A DNA stretch of 64,000 nucleotides from Lachnospiraceae bacterium (GCA_017622845.1 JAGAQJ010000045.1:1-64000), one strand, 5' to 3'; shown: positions 8,355 through 18,335, counted from the first letter of the stretch. The notes: a model not told the origin generated them from the letters alone. Translations and numbers: made by a program.

Positions 8355-9428
8355 ATGCTGCCACAAAAGAGCAATGAAGGAAAAGCAATAACAATATATG
8401 ATATTGCGAAAGAAGCGGAGGTTTCTCCGTCAACGGTGTCAAGAGTTCTCACGAACAGCGCCAGGGTACGGCCTGAGAAGCGTCAGAAAATAGAGGCGCT
8501 GATTGCGAAATATAATTTCAAGCCCAATGCCCTTGCAAAGGGACTTGCGGATACACGGACCAGAACGATCGGCGTGCTTGCCGCTGATATCAGAAATCCG
8601 TACTATGCATCGCTTTTTGTGGCGTGCGAACAGGCGGCAAAGGAGGTCGGCTATACCGTGGTGCTCTACAACACGCTCGGAAAGACAGAGAATGAAGTCG
8701 AGCTGCTGGGAAAGCTTCAGGAGCAGAAGGTCGATGCCATCATACAGCTTGGCGGCAGGGCGGATGACCTTGTGTCAAGCGCTGAGTATGTGGAAATCAT
8801 CAATGAAATTATGTCCTCCATACCGGTGGTTGTCACGGGAAAGCTCGACGGCACGCGCTGTCACGCCGTTCGCATAGACAGCATGAAGTCCATGGAGCTT
8901 CTGATGGAACATCTTTTGGGGCTGGGACACCGTAGAATTGCCCTGATAGGGGGCAGGAGAAATGTGCTTGCAACCTTTGAGAAGTATCAGAAATACAAGC
9001 TGATGCTGAAGGAGAATATGATTGCGTATGATGACGGACTGGTAGCTCCCGACGGAGGTTATGATTTTGAGACAGGATACAGGCAGATGAATGAAATGCT
9101 TGCGAAGCGCACGGATATGACGGCAGTGATTGCAATCAATGACTTTGCGGCGATGGGCGTCATGAAAAGCCTGAATGAGCATGGAATCCGGATACCGGAG
9201 GACATGTCCGTAGTCAGCTACGACAATACATATATGTCAGAAATGGCGATGCCGAGACTGACCAGCATCGATTATAATTTCGGGGAATACGGCAGAAAGC
9301 TGATTGACACATCGATTGCCGTGATTGAGGGACGAAAAAAGGATAATCTGCGCATGGTGATGCCTGCTATCGTTGTCAGGGAAAGCAGCGGTCCATGCAG
9401 AGTGGGCGCTCTCGGAAAATCCTTTTGA
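8355..9428 (+). CDS. LacI/GalR-family regulator of the glycan locus
   Basis: 357 aa from ATG 8355 (AAGGAGG 8342-8348). Residues about 11-60 form the LacI helix-turn-helix and hinge (TIYDIAKEAEVSPSTVSRVL, FKPNALAKGLA). The rest is a periplasmic-binding-protein-like sugar sensor (IGVLAADIRNPYYASLF, HLLGLGHRRIALIGG, DMSVVSYDN). An upstream in-frame start at 8253 would place the operator inside the gene and lacks a ribosome-binding site. It probably represses itself and the adjacent transporter and glycosidase genes until a sugar from the glycan is bound. Confidence 0.94.
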   Translation: MLPQKSNEGKAITIYDIAKEAEVSPSTVSRVLTNSARVRPEKRQKIEALIAKYNFKPNALAKGLADTRTRTIGVLAADIRNPYYASLFVACEQAAKEVGYTVVLYNTLGKTENEVELLGKLQEQKVDAIIQLGGRADDLVSSAEYVEIINEIMSSIPVVVTGKLDGTRCHAVRIDSMKSMELLMEHLLGLGHRRIALIGGRRNVLATFEKYQKYKLMLKENMIAYDDGLVAPDGGYDFETGYRQMNEMLAKRTDMTAVIAINDFAAMGVMKSLNEHGIRIPEDMSVVSYDNTYMSEMAMPRLTSIDYNFGEYGRKLIDTSIAVIEGRKKDNLRMVMPAIVVRESSGPCRVGALGKSF

Positions 9429-9793
9429 TTTCAGACACGTTTTGGGAACGACAGCATATTGCGTGCTGAAGTCACAGGCTGACAGCGGCAAAAGGCATCA
9501 GGGCATGAAGACGGACAAACTGAAAACTACATTATGAATTCGATTTCCAGAAAATAATAAAAACATTTATTTATAATAACAGCTTAAAAATTGCATTAAA
9601 CCATTGAATATATGTGAATAAACAAACTAATATATAAACATATGCTTAGAATCACTGAAATGGTTCCTGTTCAAAGAGGTGCAGTCAAAGGCTGTTATTT
9701 TTTTGCAATAGTTTTGAATTGTAAATATGTTACAAAAAAAGTTAAAAATTAATGTTACTTTTATACGAAATGCGGATAAATTACTTAAAAACG
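9429..9793. other. AT-rich intergenic region, no gene seen
   Basis: About 365 bp between lacI and the transporter promoter. No convincing open frame on either strand, no clear terminator hairpin after lacI. The second half is very AT-rich with many A/T runs, consistent with an upstream promoter element for the transporter. Confidence 0.5.
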
Positions 9794-9843
9794 TTGACTT
9801 ATTACCGTAATAGTGTTAATCTTGAAATATGAAATCGGTTGCA
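9794..9843 (+). promoter_or_regulatory. Transporter-operon promoter with LacI/cre-type operator
   Basis: TTGACT 9794-9799, 17-nt spacer, TAATCT 9817-9822. The start region carries GAAATCGGTTGC (9831-9842), a two-mismatch relative of the perfect operator at 8314. TGAAATCGGTTGCA (9830-9843) also fits most of the CcpA cre consensus. A repressor bound here would block the start of transcription. Confidence 0.6.
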
Positions 9844-9874
9844 AACTAGCAATTTTATAAGGGAGGTCGTAATT

Positions 9875-10828
9875 ATGGGAAAAGCAAAGGCGAAAGAAAT
9901 AAAAGTAAAGTCCAATTTGACATTTTTCCAAAAAGTAAAAAGACATAAGACGCTGCTTCTTATGTGTACGCCTGCAGTTTTGTTCTTTCTGGCGTTCAGC
10001 TATGCTCCGATGCCGGGAATCTGGGTGGCTTTTGTAAAGTATAACTACAGAGATGGAATCTTCGGCAGCAAGTTTATCGGGCTGGATAATTTTAAGTTCC
10101 TGGTGACCTCAGGCAAATTATTTGACTTAACGAGAAATACAATCCTGTATAATCTGGCATTTATCCTGCTCGGCAACTTTTTGGCAGTATTTGTGGCAAT
10201 CCTGCTGAATGAGATGCGGTGCAGATGGTTCAAAAAGGTATCGCAGACGATTATTTTCCTGCCGTATTTCATTTCTCAGGTTTTGGTCGGCATTCTGGTA
10301 TTTAACCTTTTGAACTATGATACAGGCTTTGTAAACGGAATCCTTACAAGTCTGGGCTTTGAGAGATGGCAGCCGTACGCGTCGGCATCGGCATGGCCGG
10401 TTCTCATGGTTGTAATCTATCTGTGGCAGCAGACAGGATACAATTCGGTTGTATACTTTGCGGCTATCATGGGCATTGACTCGGAGACGATTGAGGCAGC
10501 CAAGGTTGACGGTGCAAACGGCTTTCAGAAGATTCGCTACATTATTCTGCCGAGCCTGAAGCCGACGATTGTTATCCTGCTGCTGTTTGCTCTGGGAGGC
10601 ATCGTCAAAGGAAACTTCGGTCTGTTCTACAACATCGTAGGTACGAACCCGATGCTTTACAGCACGACAGATATCATCGAGACTTATGTATACCGTGCAA
10701 CCATGACAGATTTTAACTTCTCTACGGCGTCTGCAGTAGGTCTGTATCAGTCAGTGATTGGATTTGTAATCGTTATGACAGTGAACTGGGTCGTTAAGAA
10801 AATCGAACCGGATTATTCATTATTCTAA
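9875..10828 (+). CDS. Carbohydrate ABC importer permease (LplB/MalF type)
   Basis: 317 aa from ATG 9875 (GGGAGG 9861-9866). Six predicted membrane helices, starting with LLLMCTPAVLFFLAFSYAPM. The EAA loop that docks on the ATPase is visible as EAAKVDGANGFQKIRYIILP. The LplB/YtcP subfamily imports oligosaccharides such as aldotetraouronic acid or rhamnogalacturonan pieces. No ATPase gene is present here, so a shared MsmK-type ATPase elsewhere is expected. It heads the transporter operon; the next permease starts 17 bp downstream. Confidence 0.94.
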   Translation: MGKAKAKEIKVKSNLTFFQKVKRHKTLLLMCTPAVLFFLAFSYAPMPGIWVAFVKYNYRDGIFGSKFIGLDNFKFLVTSGKLFDLTRNTILYNLAFILLGNFLAVFVAILLNEMRCRWFKKVSQTIIFLPYFISQVLVGILVFNLLNYDTGFVNGILTSLGFERWQPYASASAWPVLMVVIYLWQQTGYNSVVYFAAIMGIDSETIEAAKVDGANGFQKIRYIILPSLKPTIVILLLFALGGIVKGNFGLFYNIVGTNPMLYSTTDIIETYVYRATMTDFNFSTASAVGLYQSVIGFVIVMTVNWVVKKIEPDYSLF

Positions 10829-10845
10829 GGAAGGGGGCACAGACA

Positions 10846-11772
10846 ATGGCAAAGAAGCAGGACAAGGACCTTATGGAATCAGGAGCAAAGGTCAGACTTG
10901 GTACATCAGATAAAATTATCAGAGGTTTTGGATATGTGTTTATTACCTTTTATGCCCTCTGCTGTATCATACCGTTTATCATTATTATCAGTACTTCATT
11001 TACCAGTGAGTCCGTGATTCGTGCTCAGGGAGTACAGATTATTCCGAAGGAATTTACTCTGACGGCTTACCAAATGGTAACAAAGAGCGGCGGTATCTGG
11101 AAATCATACATACTGACGATTCTTATGACAGTGATCGGAACGGCAGTGGGACTGTCCATCATCGCAATGACAGGTTACGCGCTGCAGAGAAAGGATTTCT
11201 CCTTCCGGAACCAGATATCCTTCTTTATCTACTTTACAAGCCTGTTTCAGGCAGGACTTGCACCTTATTATCTGCTGATGACGCAGTATTATCACCTGAA
11301 GGATAATTATCTGGCAGTTTTACTTCCGCTGCTGATGTCGCCGTGGCTGATTATTCTGATGAAAAACTTTGTGAAGGCGATACCGCATGAGATTACGGAG
11401 TCGGGAAAAATTGACGGCGCCGGAGACATGAAAATTTTTACAGCATTGATTCTTCCGATGCTCAAGCCTGCACTGGCGACAATCGGCTTGTTCCTTGCAC
11501 TGGGCTACTGGAATGAATGGTATCAGTCTTCCCTGTTCTTAAGCTCAAGAGTAGAGGTGAAACCGCTGCAGTTTACCTTGTATGAGATTGTTAACAAGAC
11601 AGAGGCGCTGAAAAACTCAGTAGCAGGTCAGTTTATCAGCCTTGCCGATATTCCGCAGGAAAGCGTTAAGATGGCAAATGCGGTGCTGGCGACGGGTCCG
11701 ATTGTACTGTTATACCCGTTTGTACAGAAATACTTTGTAAGCGGTATTACAGTCGGCGCTGTTAAGGGCTGA
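10846..11772 (+). CDS. Carbohydrate ABC importer permease (YtcP/MalG type)
   Basis: 308 aa, partner of the preceding permease. It has six hydrophobic helices (for example CCIIPFIIIISTSF) and the EAA loop ITESGKIDGAGDMKIFTALI, then the family C-terminal pattern VQKYFVSGITVGAVKG. GGAAGGGGG at about 10829 serves as ribosome-binding site. The heterodimer plus the downstream binding lipoprotein forms a type I sugar importer of the CUT1 family. Confidence 0.94.
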   Translation: MAKKQDKDLMESGAKVRLGTSDKIIRGFGYVFITFYALCCIIPFIIIISTSFTSESVIRAQGVQIIPKEFTLTAYQMVTKSGGIWKSYILTILMTVIGTAVGLSIIAMTGYALQRKDFSFRNQISFFIYFTSLFQAGLAPYYLLMTQYYHLKDNYLAVLLPLLMSPWLIILMKNFVKAIPHEITESGKIDGAGDMKIFTALILPMLKPALATIGLFLALGYWNEWYQSSLFLSSRVEVKPLQFTLYEIVNKTEALKNSVAGQFISLADIPQESVKMANAVLATGPIVLLYPFVQKYFVSGITVGAVKG

Positions 11773-11824
11773 TAATCAAAACTTCATATGGCTGTAGCTC
11801 CGCAGGGACGGAGGTTACATAAAT

Positions 11825-11855
11825 CCTGCCTCACGGGAATCGGTCCGGAGGCAGG
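11825..11855 (+). other. Intercistronic hairpin before the binding-protein gene
   Basis: CCTGCCTC (11825-11832) pairs with GAGGCAGG (11848-11855) around a 15-nt loop, without a T-run. It may protect the 5' end of a processed, more abundant binding-protein mRNA, as is common for such operons. Confidence 0.45.
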
Positions 11856-11893
11856 CAGCAACAAAAATATTTCAAGATTCAGGAGGAAAAGGT

Positions 11894-13540
11894 ATGAAAA
11901 AGAAATTAGTGGCTCTACTGATGGCAACGACTATGGTTGCAGGTCTTGCAGGCTGCGGAAGCTCAGACGGGGGCAGTACTGCATCAGACACTTCTTCAAA
12001 CAGCACACAGACAACAGACAGCGGCTCATCAGATGCTTCCGCATCTGCTGACGCTTCTGCAATCGACACCTCAGAGCATGTAGTGATCACTTACATGACG
12101 ACAGGCGAGACACCGACAGGAACCAAGGAAAAATACGATGAGATGATGACGGAATTGAACAAGATTCTGACAGAGAAGGTAAATGCCGAGCTGCAGATTT
12201 ATTTCATCTCATGGACGGATTATCTGTCTAATTACAACTTGACGCTTGCGCAGATGGATGGTACCGTAGACTTGGTTGGTACAGCCTCCGACTGGCTGGA
12301 TGCGTGGCCGAATGCAAAGAACGGCGCGTTCCTTGAGCTGTCAGAGGATATGTTAAAGACTTATGCGCCTAAGACATGGGAGAGCGTTCCTGCTGAGGAC
12401 TGGGAAATGTGCAAATACAACGGAGAAATCTATCTCATGCCGGAGGACAACTACGCACAGTGGACCAACCATGGCTTTATCTATCGTCTTGACTGGGCAA
12501 AGGAAGCAGGACTGACAGACGGCGTGAAGAGCTGGGAGGATATGACAACCTACTTTAAATATGTAAAGGAAGCTTATCCGGACATCATTCCATGGGATTC
12601 CAACGGCGACAGCTATGTACAGCTTTCAAGCGGCTGGATTGCATCACATTCCGACTTCGTGCCGGTTGACGGTATCAATGCCGGCGGTATGTGGGGCGGC
12701 ACGAGAGAGGACCTTTACACCCTTTACTCTCCGTTCGTGACAGATACGGATTCACTGGTTGAGTTTGCCAAGATGATGAAGGAATGGGACGAAATCGGCG
12801 TATGGCAGACAGACGTATTGAACAATAAGGCATCTACAAACCGTGATGATTACAGAGTCGGTACAGTTGCAGCAGAGCAGCACCATACACAGACCTGGAC
12901 GGATTTGGTAAGCCACACGGCAGCAAACAAGATTTATGATGATGATCCCGATGCAGAATCAGGCTTCTTCTACTTCGGCGAGGAGACAGGCAACGTAACG
13001 GCATTGTCCATCACACATGGTGCAATGGCAGTTTCCGCAGGCAGCAAGAATCCGGAGAGAGCCTTGATGGTATATGACCTTCTCAGAAATGATCCGGAGT
13101 GCTACAAGCTTCTCTGCTATGGTATCGAGGGCGTATCTTATGAGATTACAGAGGACGGACTCCGCGATACACCGGATGGCTACAACAACGATACAGACAA
13201 TATCAATGGTACTACAAACTTCTGGTGGGGACGTAATGACGACCTGGAAATCAGAGCAGCAGACAGAGACTGGGATAAGATTGATGCACTGTATGATGAG
13301 TATGACAGCATTAAGATTGAATATCCATATGGACAGTTTGTTGCAGAGGTTGACAACATTAAGTCTCAGATTTCCAATATCAATGAGATTCATACAAACT
13401 ACATGAAGCAGATTGCATATGGCAAGTATCAGGGAACAGCAGAAGAAATCGTTGCAGAGTATCAGGAAGCCTTAAAGGCAGCAGGTATTGACGAGGTTAC
13501 GGCTGAGCTGCAGAGACAGTTCGACGAGCTTTACAAATAA
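11894..13540 (+). CDS. Extracellular sugar-binding lipoprotein (CUT1 importer)
   Basis: 548 aa. Signal peptide with lipobox ending LAGC (Cys21), then a Ser/Thr/Asp-rich linker to about residue 55. The solute-binding domain follows (VITYMTTGETP near the start, with many Trp/Tyr residues lining the ligand site). Length matches the LplA/YtcQ family that binds oligosaccharides for LplB/YtcP permeases. AGGAGG lies 8 nt before ATG 11894. Its genomic company (GH35, GH2, GH88, DUF2264) suggests an acidic galactose-containing oligosaccharide as ligand, but this is inference. Confidence 0.94.
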   Translation: MKKKLVALLMATTMVAGLAGCGSSDGGSTASDTSSNSTQTTDSGSSDASASADASAIDTSEHVVITYMTTGETPTGTKEKYDEMMTELNKILTEKVNAELQIYFISWTDYLSNYNLTLAQMDGTVDLVGTASDWLDAWPNAKNGAFLELSEDMLKTYAPKTWESVPAEDWEMCKYNGEIYLMPEDNYAQWTNHGFIYRLDWAKEAGLTDGVKSWEDMTTYFKYVKEAYPDIIPWDSNGDSYVQLSSGWIASHSDFVPVDGINAGGMWGGTREDLYTLYSPFVTDTDSLVEFAKMMKEWDEIGVWQTDVLNNKASTNRDDYRVGTVAAEQHHTQTWTDLVSHTAANKIYDDDPDAESGFFYFGEETGNVTALSITHGAMAVSAGSKNPERALMVYDLLRNDPECYKLLCYGIEGVSYEITEDGLRDTPDGYNNDTDNINGTTNFWWGRNDDLEIRAADRDWDKIDALYDEYDSIKIEYPYGQFVAEVDNIKSQISNINEIHTNYMKQIAYGKYQGTAEEIVAEYQEALKAAGIDEVTAELQRQFDELYK

Positions 13541-13589
13541 AATGTCTTGTGCCCGTCATGTGATAGAATCAGCCATATAAATTGACAAG

Positions 13590-13641
13590 GAGAGGGTGTA
13601 CGGTTACTTCGCAGGAGAAGTGGGGTGCACCCTCTTATTCT
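13590..13641 (+). terminator. Hairpin/terminator between binding protein and GH35
   Basis: AGAGGGTGTAC pairs with GTGCACCCTCT around an inner ACTTC/GAAGT hairpin, followed by TTATTCTT. The T-run is imperfect, so it may only reduce read-through into GH35. Confidence 0.6.
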
Positions 13642-13665
13642 TAAAAGCATGGGAAAGGTATATTT

Positions 13666-15483
13666 ATGGGACAATTTGAAATCAAAGACAATTTCTATCT
13701 GGACGGCAGGCCGTTTCAGGTAATATCAGGAAGCATCCACTACTTCCGCGTGGTGCCGGAGTACTGGCGCGACAGACTGGAAAAATTAAAGGCTATGGGC
13801 TGCAATACGGTTGAGACTTACATTGCATGGAATATGCATGAACCGAAAAAAGGCGTGTTTGATTTCAGCGGCAGGCTTGACCTTGTGAAATTCGTAAAGA
13901 CCGCGCAGGAGCTGGGGCTTTACGTCATACTCAGACCATCGCCGTATATCTGCGCGGAATGGGAGTTTGGCGGACTTCCGGCATGGCTGCTTGCAGAGGA
14001 CAATATGCGTCTGAGAGCCTGCTATGAACCGTTTATCAGACATGTGAGGGATTACTATGATAAGCTGTTTCCGCTGATTACGCCGCTTCAGATTACAGAA
14101 GGCGGCCCTGTGATTATGATGCAGGTTGAGAACGAATACGGATATTATGGGGACGATACCCACTATGTGGAGATGATACGTGAGCTCATGCTGGAGAGGG
14201 GCGTGACGGTACCGCTGATTACCTCAGACGGACCCTTTGCAGAGTCGCTTTCATGCGGCTGTATTGAAGGAGCGCTTCCGACAGGAAACTTTGGTTCGCG
14301 CACGAAGGAACGGTTTTCTGTGCTTGCGCCGTATGCCAAAGGCGGTCCGCTGATGTGCGCGGAGTTCTGGGTAGGCTGGTTTGACCACTGGGGAAACGGC
14401 GGCCATATGCATGGAAATCCCGACAGTCCGCAGGATTTAGACGATATGCTGAGTATGGGACATGTAAATATTTATATGTTTGAGGGCGGAACGAACTTCG
14501 GCTTTATGAATGGTTCCAACTACTATGATGAGCTGACGCCGGATGTAACCTCCTATGACTATGATGCACTTCTGACAGAGGCGGGCGATTTTACGGAAAA
14601 ATATAAGAAGTTCCAGGACGTAATCCGCAAGTATGCAGACATACCGGAGGTCACGCTTACGACAGACATCAGGAAAAAGGCATACGGAAAACTGACATGC
14701 GTGTCACAAGTGGGGCTGCTGGAAAGTCTGGAGGATATCTCAGAGCCGGTTGTGGACAACTTCCCAATCTGCATGGAAAAATGCGGACAAAGCTACGGAT
14801 ATATTCTCTATCACTCTGAATTAAGACATGAGCAGAACATAGAGCGTATCCGCCTGTGGGGTGCAAATGACAGGGCAAATATTTTTGCGGACCGCAAAAG
14901 GCTTGTCAATCTTTATGACACAGAGCTGGCATATGAATATGATGTTTTGGAGGGCAGAGTGAAGAAGGCGGAGGATTCCAATGCGCCTTCCGGCAAAGCC
15001 GAAGCAGCAGTAAAAAGAAAGCCTGTGACCTTTGCACCGAATGCACCGATTGATATTCTGATGGAAAATATGGGACGCGTGAACTTCGGTCCTATGATGG
15101 AGCATCAGAGAAAGGGTATCCAGGACGCAGTGCAGATTAACGGCCATATGCATTATCAATGGACCATGTATCCGCTTCCTCTGGACAATATCGATCAGCT
15201 TGATTTTTCCAAGGGTTATACAGAAGGGCTGCCTGCATTTTACCGCTTTGAGCTTGAAGCTGAGGAAACAGGGGATACCTTTCTGGAGCTTGAGGGCTGG
15301 GGTAAGGGCTGCGTGTTCTTAAACGGCTTTAACCTCGGACGTTACTGGGAGATTGGACCTCAGAAGAGGCTGTATATCCCGGCTCCGCTGTTAAAACAGG
15401 GCAGAAATGAGATTGTCGTATTTGAGACAGAGGGGAAGTCGACCGGCGTGATAGAGCTGAAAGCAGAACCGGATATTGGATAA
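13666..15483 (+). CDS. GH35 beta-galactosidase
   Basis: 605-aa cytoplasmic glycosidase (no signal peptide). The N-terminal TIM barrel has the GH35 signature: ISGSIHYFRVVPEYW, NTVETYIAWNMHEP, then GGPVIMMQVENEYG with acid/base Glu157 and LMCAEFWVGWFDHWG with nucleophile Glu233. The C-terminal beta domains include GWGKGCVFLNGFNLGRYW. It removes terminal beta-galactose from imported oligosaccharides. It sits directly after the sugar importer, so products are expected to be intracellular. ATG 13666 has a weak GGAAAGG upstream. Confidence 0.95.
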   Translation: MGQFEIKDNFYLDGRPFQVISGSIHYFRVVPEYWRDRLEKLKAMGCNTVETYIAWNMHEPKKGVFDFSGRLDLVKFVKTAQELGLYVILRPSPYICAEWEFGGLPAWLLAEDNMRLRACYEPFIRHVRDYYDKLFPLITPLQITEGGPVIMMQVENEYGYYGDDTHYVEMIRELMLERGVTVPLITSDGPFAESLSCGCIEGALPTGNFGSRTKERFSVLAPYAKGGPLMCAEFWVGWFDHWGNGGHMHGNPDSPQDLDDMLSMGHVNIYMFEGGTNFGFMNGSNYYDELTPDVTSYDYDALLTEAGDFTEKYKKFQDVIRKYADIPEVTLTTDIRKKAYGKLTCVSQVGLLESLEDISEPVVDNFPICMEKCGQSYGYILYHSELRHEQNIERIRLWGANDRANIFADRKRLVNLYDTELAYEYDVLEGRVKKAEDSNAPSGKAEAAVKRKPVTFAPNAPIDILMENMGRVNFGPMMEHQRKGIQDAVQINGHMHYQWTMYPLPLDNIDQLDFSKGYTEGLPAFYRFELEAEETGDTFLELEGWGKGCVFLNGFNLGRYWEIGPQKRLYIPAPLLKQGRNEIVVFETEGKSTGVIELKAEPDIG

Positions 15484-15503
15484 ACTCATGAAAATGATGT
15501 AAA

Positions 15504-15545
15504 AAGAAGGAAGCCCGGGAGCTTCCTTCTTGCATTTTCTTTTTT
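15504..15545. terminator. Terminator between convergent GH35 and GH2 genes
   Basis: AAGAAGGAAGC (15504-15514) pairs with GCTTCCTTCTT (15521-15531), 11 bp with a 6-nt loop, followed by T-rich sequence on the + strand. The AAAAAG on the left can serve the minus strand, so it may be bidirectional. Confidence 0.75.
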
Positions 15546-15605
15546 GCCAGTCAGTCTGCGGAATGCTATCCAGCGTTTTCTGCGCATTGAAATCATTCCA
15601 TGTGC

Positions 15606-18026
15606 TTAAAGGACTATAACTGCAGTTTTTATCATATCAGCACGGATGCTGACAGTGAGGGGAGCTGTGTCACAGGTCTGCTCATTGGCGGATACGTAAA
15701 CCATCAATTGTCCTCTGTAAGCCCTGCGGTAGTTGGCGGTGTACTCAGTCACATCGGCAAGGTCGCCGTTTTCAAGACCCAGAAGCGTTCCGTTTTCAAC
15801 GGTTACCGTGAGCAGCGAGGAATCATTGTATACACGCTTTTCCGTGCTGTCAAGCATGGTGACTGCAAGCTGGCGGATGGGATTGCAGTATCCGACTGCC
15901 TGGGCGGCAGCGGCATCCGTTTTGCATTCTTCTACGGACATCTGGCATGCGGGCAGTGTCGTGTACAGGGAGTGGCTGATGACAGTTCCGTCCGCAGCCG
16001 TGCCTCGTGCCATTAATACGCCCGGGGCAAAAGGATGCGTGACAATGATGCAGTCCTTATCCTGCTCTTTTGTGTAAAAACCAAGGCGTCTGGCGTTTAA
16101 GAACAGCTCTATTTCCGGAAGGTTTGTGTAGCATTTCACGGTGACTTCCTCTCCGGGACAATAATTCCAGCATTCGCAGGACGGAGCAAATTCACAGGAG
16201 TAAGCGTCCGGCGACACCTCGCCCCATGCAGTGACGCAGCTCTCAGAGGTGCGGACGGTTGTCAGATGAATCATGGGCTTGGCGCTCCAAAAGCTCTGCC
16301 TGCGGTAATACCCCGGCTTCTCAAAGCCTGCCAGTGTGATAAGACCTGCTCCGGAGCCGTGGATGGGCCAGCCGTGCGCTTCCCCCAGATAGTCGATGCC
16401 TGTCCAGAGGAACTGGCCGGAGATATATTCGTTGTCAGTGACAGCGCGCCATTCCTGCAGGCGGTGTCCGTTTTCACTGCCGAGGAAGGGCTTATCAGGA
16501 AAATCCAGATGGTGCTGCCCGTACAAGTGTTCTTTATAATTGTAGCCTGCCACATCAAGCGCATCGAGAAAGCCAAGCTGTGCGGAAAGCTCGGGGAAGG
16601 CAGCCGCAAGCGTTACCGGATGCGTGGTATCTGTCTTTCTGACAATATCGCACAGATGCTTAGCAAGCACAGCAAGACGTTCCGCGTTGGGACGCGCAGG
16701 ATTGTACTTGCGCTCTGCTTCGGGCTTGTTTGCGTCATTGTTTCCGGTCATTGCGGCAAAGGATGGGTGGCAGTAGGGGTCGTTGGGATAGTCAATCTCA
16801 TTGCCGATACTCCACAGGATGACGCTTGGATGGTTTCGGTCGCGCAGAATCATATCAACAAGGTCGCGCTCATGCCATACAGGGAAGGCTGTATAATAAC
16901 CCTGTGTTCTGGGAGGATAGACATTGTGTCCCTGCCACCATTTGTTCTTGGGACCCTCCCATTCATCAAAGGCCTCGTCCATTACAAAGAAGCCGAGCAA
17001 ATCGCACAGGGTATACAGCTCAGGCATGTGGGGATTGTGGCTCATGCGGATGGCATTACAGCCCATCTCCTTGAGCTTGACCAGCCTGCGGTACCATACC
17101 TCATAGGGAACGGCAGCGCCGAGACACCCTGCATCATGATGGACGCAGACACCCTTGAGCAGATACGGCTTGCCGTTCAGGAAGAATCCCTTGTCGGCGT
17201 CAAAGGAAAAGCTACGGATGCCGACCTGCATTTGGTGCGTCAGATAAGGCGCATCCTGCGCAAGATAGGTCTTTACGGTATACAGATAAGGCGTTTCGGG
17301 CGACCAAAGCCGGGGAAATTGAAGGCTTCCGGCATTTTTTACAAGGGCGGAGCCATGGGCTGCTACTGTGACCTGTGCTGATGCTTCACTGACTGCGTTT
17401 CCCTCAGGGTCAAGGATTACATTGGTGACGGTAATCAGACTGTCCTGATTGGTATCGTTTGTGATTTGATTGTCAATCTCATAATCTGCGCACTTACGGT
17501 CTGCCTTCGGTGTGTGGAAAAAGATACCGTCAGCAGCAGGGTAAATCTGCTCAGATACCGTCAGAGTAACCCTCCCTGTAATGCCGGAGCCTGTAAACCA
17601 GCGGGAATCGGACAGCTCGCGCCGGTCGACATACACGCTGATGACATTGTCGGCATCAAACCGGAAACAATGCGTGACGTCGTAGTGAAAGGATATGTAA
17701 CCGTTCGGACGCTCTCCAAGATAGGTGGAATTGCACCAGACACGGCTGTTTTTATACACGCCGTCGAAGTTGATGCACAGATGCTTTCCGCGCCAGCTTT
17801 CATCGGGGGTAATGTGTATGCGGTACCAGCCGATACCGCCTGCAAGGTATCCGGTACCGCTCGAATATTCCTTTGAGAAAGGCATGTGTACGGACCAGTC
17901 GTGGGGAAGCAGGACCTCCTCCCAGCAGTCGTCCGGAAACCACGCCTGCCATGCCTCCGGTGCTTCTCCGAGGCGGAAGCGCGCATGATTTAAGGGAAGT
18001 GTGATGGTATCAATTGCATGACTCAT
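15606..18026 (-). CDS. GH2 beta-galactosidase/beta-glucuronidase family enzyme
   Basis: 806 aa, no signal peptide. An N-terminal sugar-binding jelly roll (LPHDWSV, YLAGGIGWYR) and an Ig-like domain lead to the TIM barrel (NAIRMSHNPHMPEL). The acid/base is Glu410 in WSIGNEIDYP and the nucleophile Glu518 in FLGSENGHR. C-terminal beta domains resemble the DUF4982 type. Start ATG at 18024-18026 (reverse strand) follows AAGGAG; the frame continues upstream only through an R3 repeat. It is the only minus-strand gene of the glycan locus. Galactosidase versus glucuronidase cannot be decided without structure comparison. Confidence 0.94.
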   Translation of the reverse strand: MSHAIDTITLPLNHARFRLGEAPEAWQAWFPDDCWEEVLLPHDWSVHMPFSKEYSSGTGYLAGGIGWYRIHITPDESWRGKHLCINFDGVYKNSRVWCNSTYLGERPNGYISFHYDVTHCFRFDADNVISVYVDRRELSDSRWFTGSGITGRVTLTVSEQIYPAADGIFFHTPKADRKCADYEIDNQITNDTNQDSLITVTNVILDPEGNAVSEASAQVTVAAHGSALVKNAGSLQFPRLWSPETPYLYTVKTYLAQDAPYLTHQMQVGIRSFSFDADKGFFLNGKPYLLKGVCVHHDAGCLGAAVPYEVWYRRLVKLKEMGCNAIRMSHNPHMPELYTLCDLLGFFVMDEAFDEWEGPKNKWWQGHNVYPPRTQGYYTAFPVWHERDLVDMILRDRNHPSVILWSIGNEIDYPNDPYCHPSFAAMTGNNDANKPEAERKYNPARPNAERLAVLAKHLCDIVRKTDTTHPVTLAAAFPELSAQLGFLDALDVAGYNYKEHLYGQHHLDFPDKPFLGSENGHRLQEWRAVTDNEYISGQFLWTGIDYLGEAHGWPIHGSGAGLITLAGFEKPGYYRRQSFWSAKPMIHLTTVRTSESCVTAWGEVSPDAYSCEFAPSCECWNYCPGEEVTVKCYTNLPEIELFLNARRLGFYTKEQDKDCIIVTHPFAPGVLMARGTAADGTVISHSLYTTLPACQMSVEECKTDAAAAQAVGYCNPIRQLAVTMLDSTEKRVYNDSSLLTVTVENGTLLGLENGDLADVTEYTANYRRAYRGQLMVYVSANEQTCDTAPLTVSIRADMIKTAVIVL

Positions 18027-18064
18027 ATGATTTTCTCCTTTACAAAAATATTTCATGATGCAGC

Positions 18065-18335
18065 TGTTCAGCACAGCACGACGCACTTGCTGCGGAGTGC
18101 GTGAGAATGCGTAAATTGCGTTAGGCATCAAGTCACCACGAAGTGGTTTTGCATGACTTGATGCCCGTGACGATGAAGGTACTGAATCGCTACATGATAA
18201 CGTAATTGTTCAGCACAGCACGACGCACTTGCTGCGGAGTGCGTGAGAATGCATAAATTGCGTTAGGCATCAAGTCACCACGAAGTGGTTTTGCATGACT
18301 TGATGCCCGTAACGATGAAGGTACTGAATCGTTAC
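18065..18335 (+). repeat. Two tandem R3 palindromic elements
   Basis: Copies at 18065-18193 and 18208-18335 are almost identical. Each runs from GTTCAGCACAGC to CTGAATCG(C/T)TAC. Inside, GCACTTGCTGCGGAGTGC forms a small hairpin, and GCATCAAGTCA pairs perfectly with TGACTTGATGC around a second hairpin CCAC-GAA-GTGG. A further copy lies at 50691. They fill the divergent gap between GH2 and GH88. Confidence 0.85.

Noticed and set aside
16266-17381. 371-codon frame on the plus strand opposite GH2
   Set aside because: Lies wholly inside the GH2 gene, whose catalytic motifs are clear; no start signal.
18024-18131. N-terminal extension of GH2 (35 extra residues)
   Set aside because: The extension is encoded by an R3 repeat and the internal ATG has the proper ribosome-binding site. 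A similar start (MMPDAIYAFSRT) at 50728 on the minus strand is likewise just repeat sequence.
18065-18335. Tandem repeats as a CRISPR array
   Set aside because: Only two units, palindromic, with almost identical content and no spacers or cas genes.
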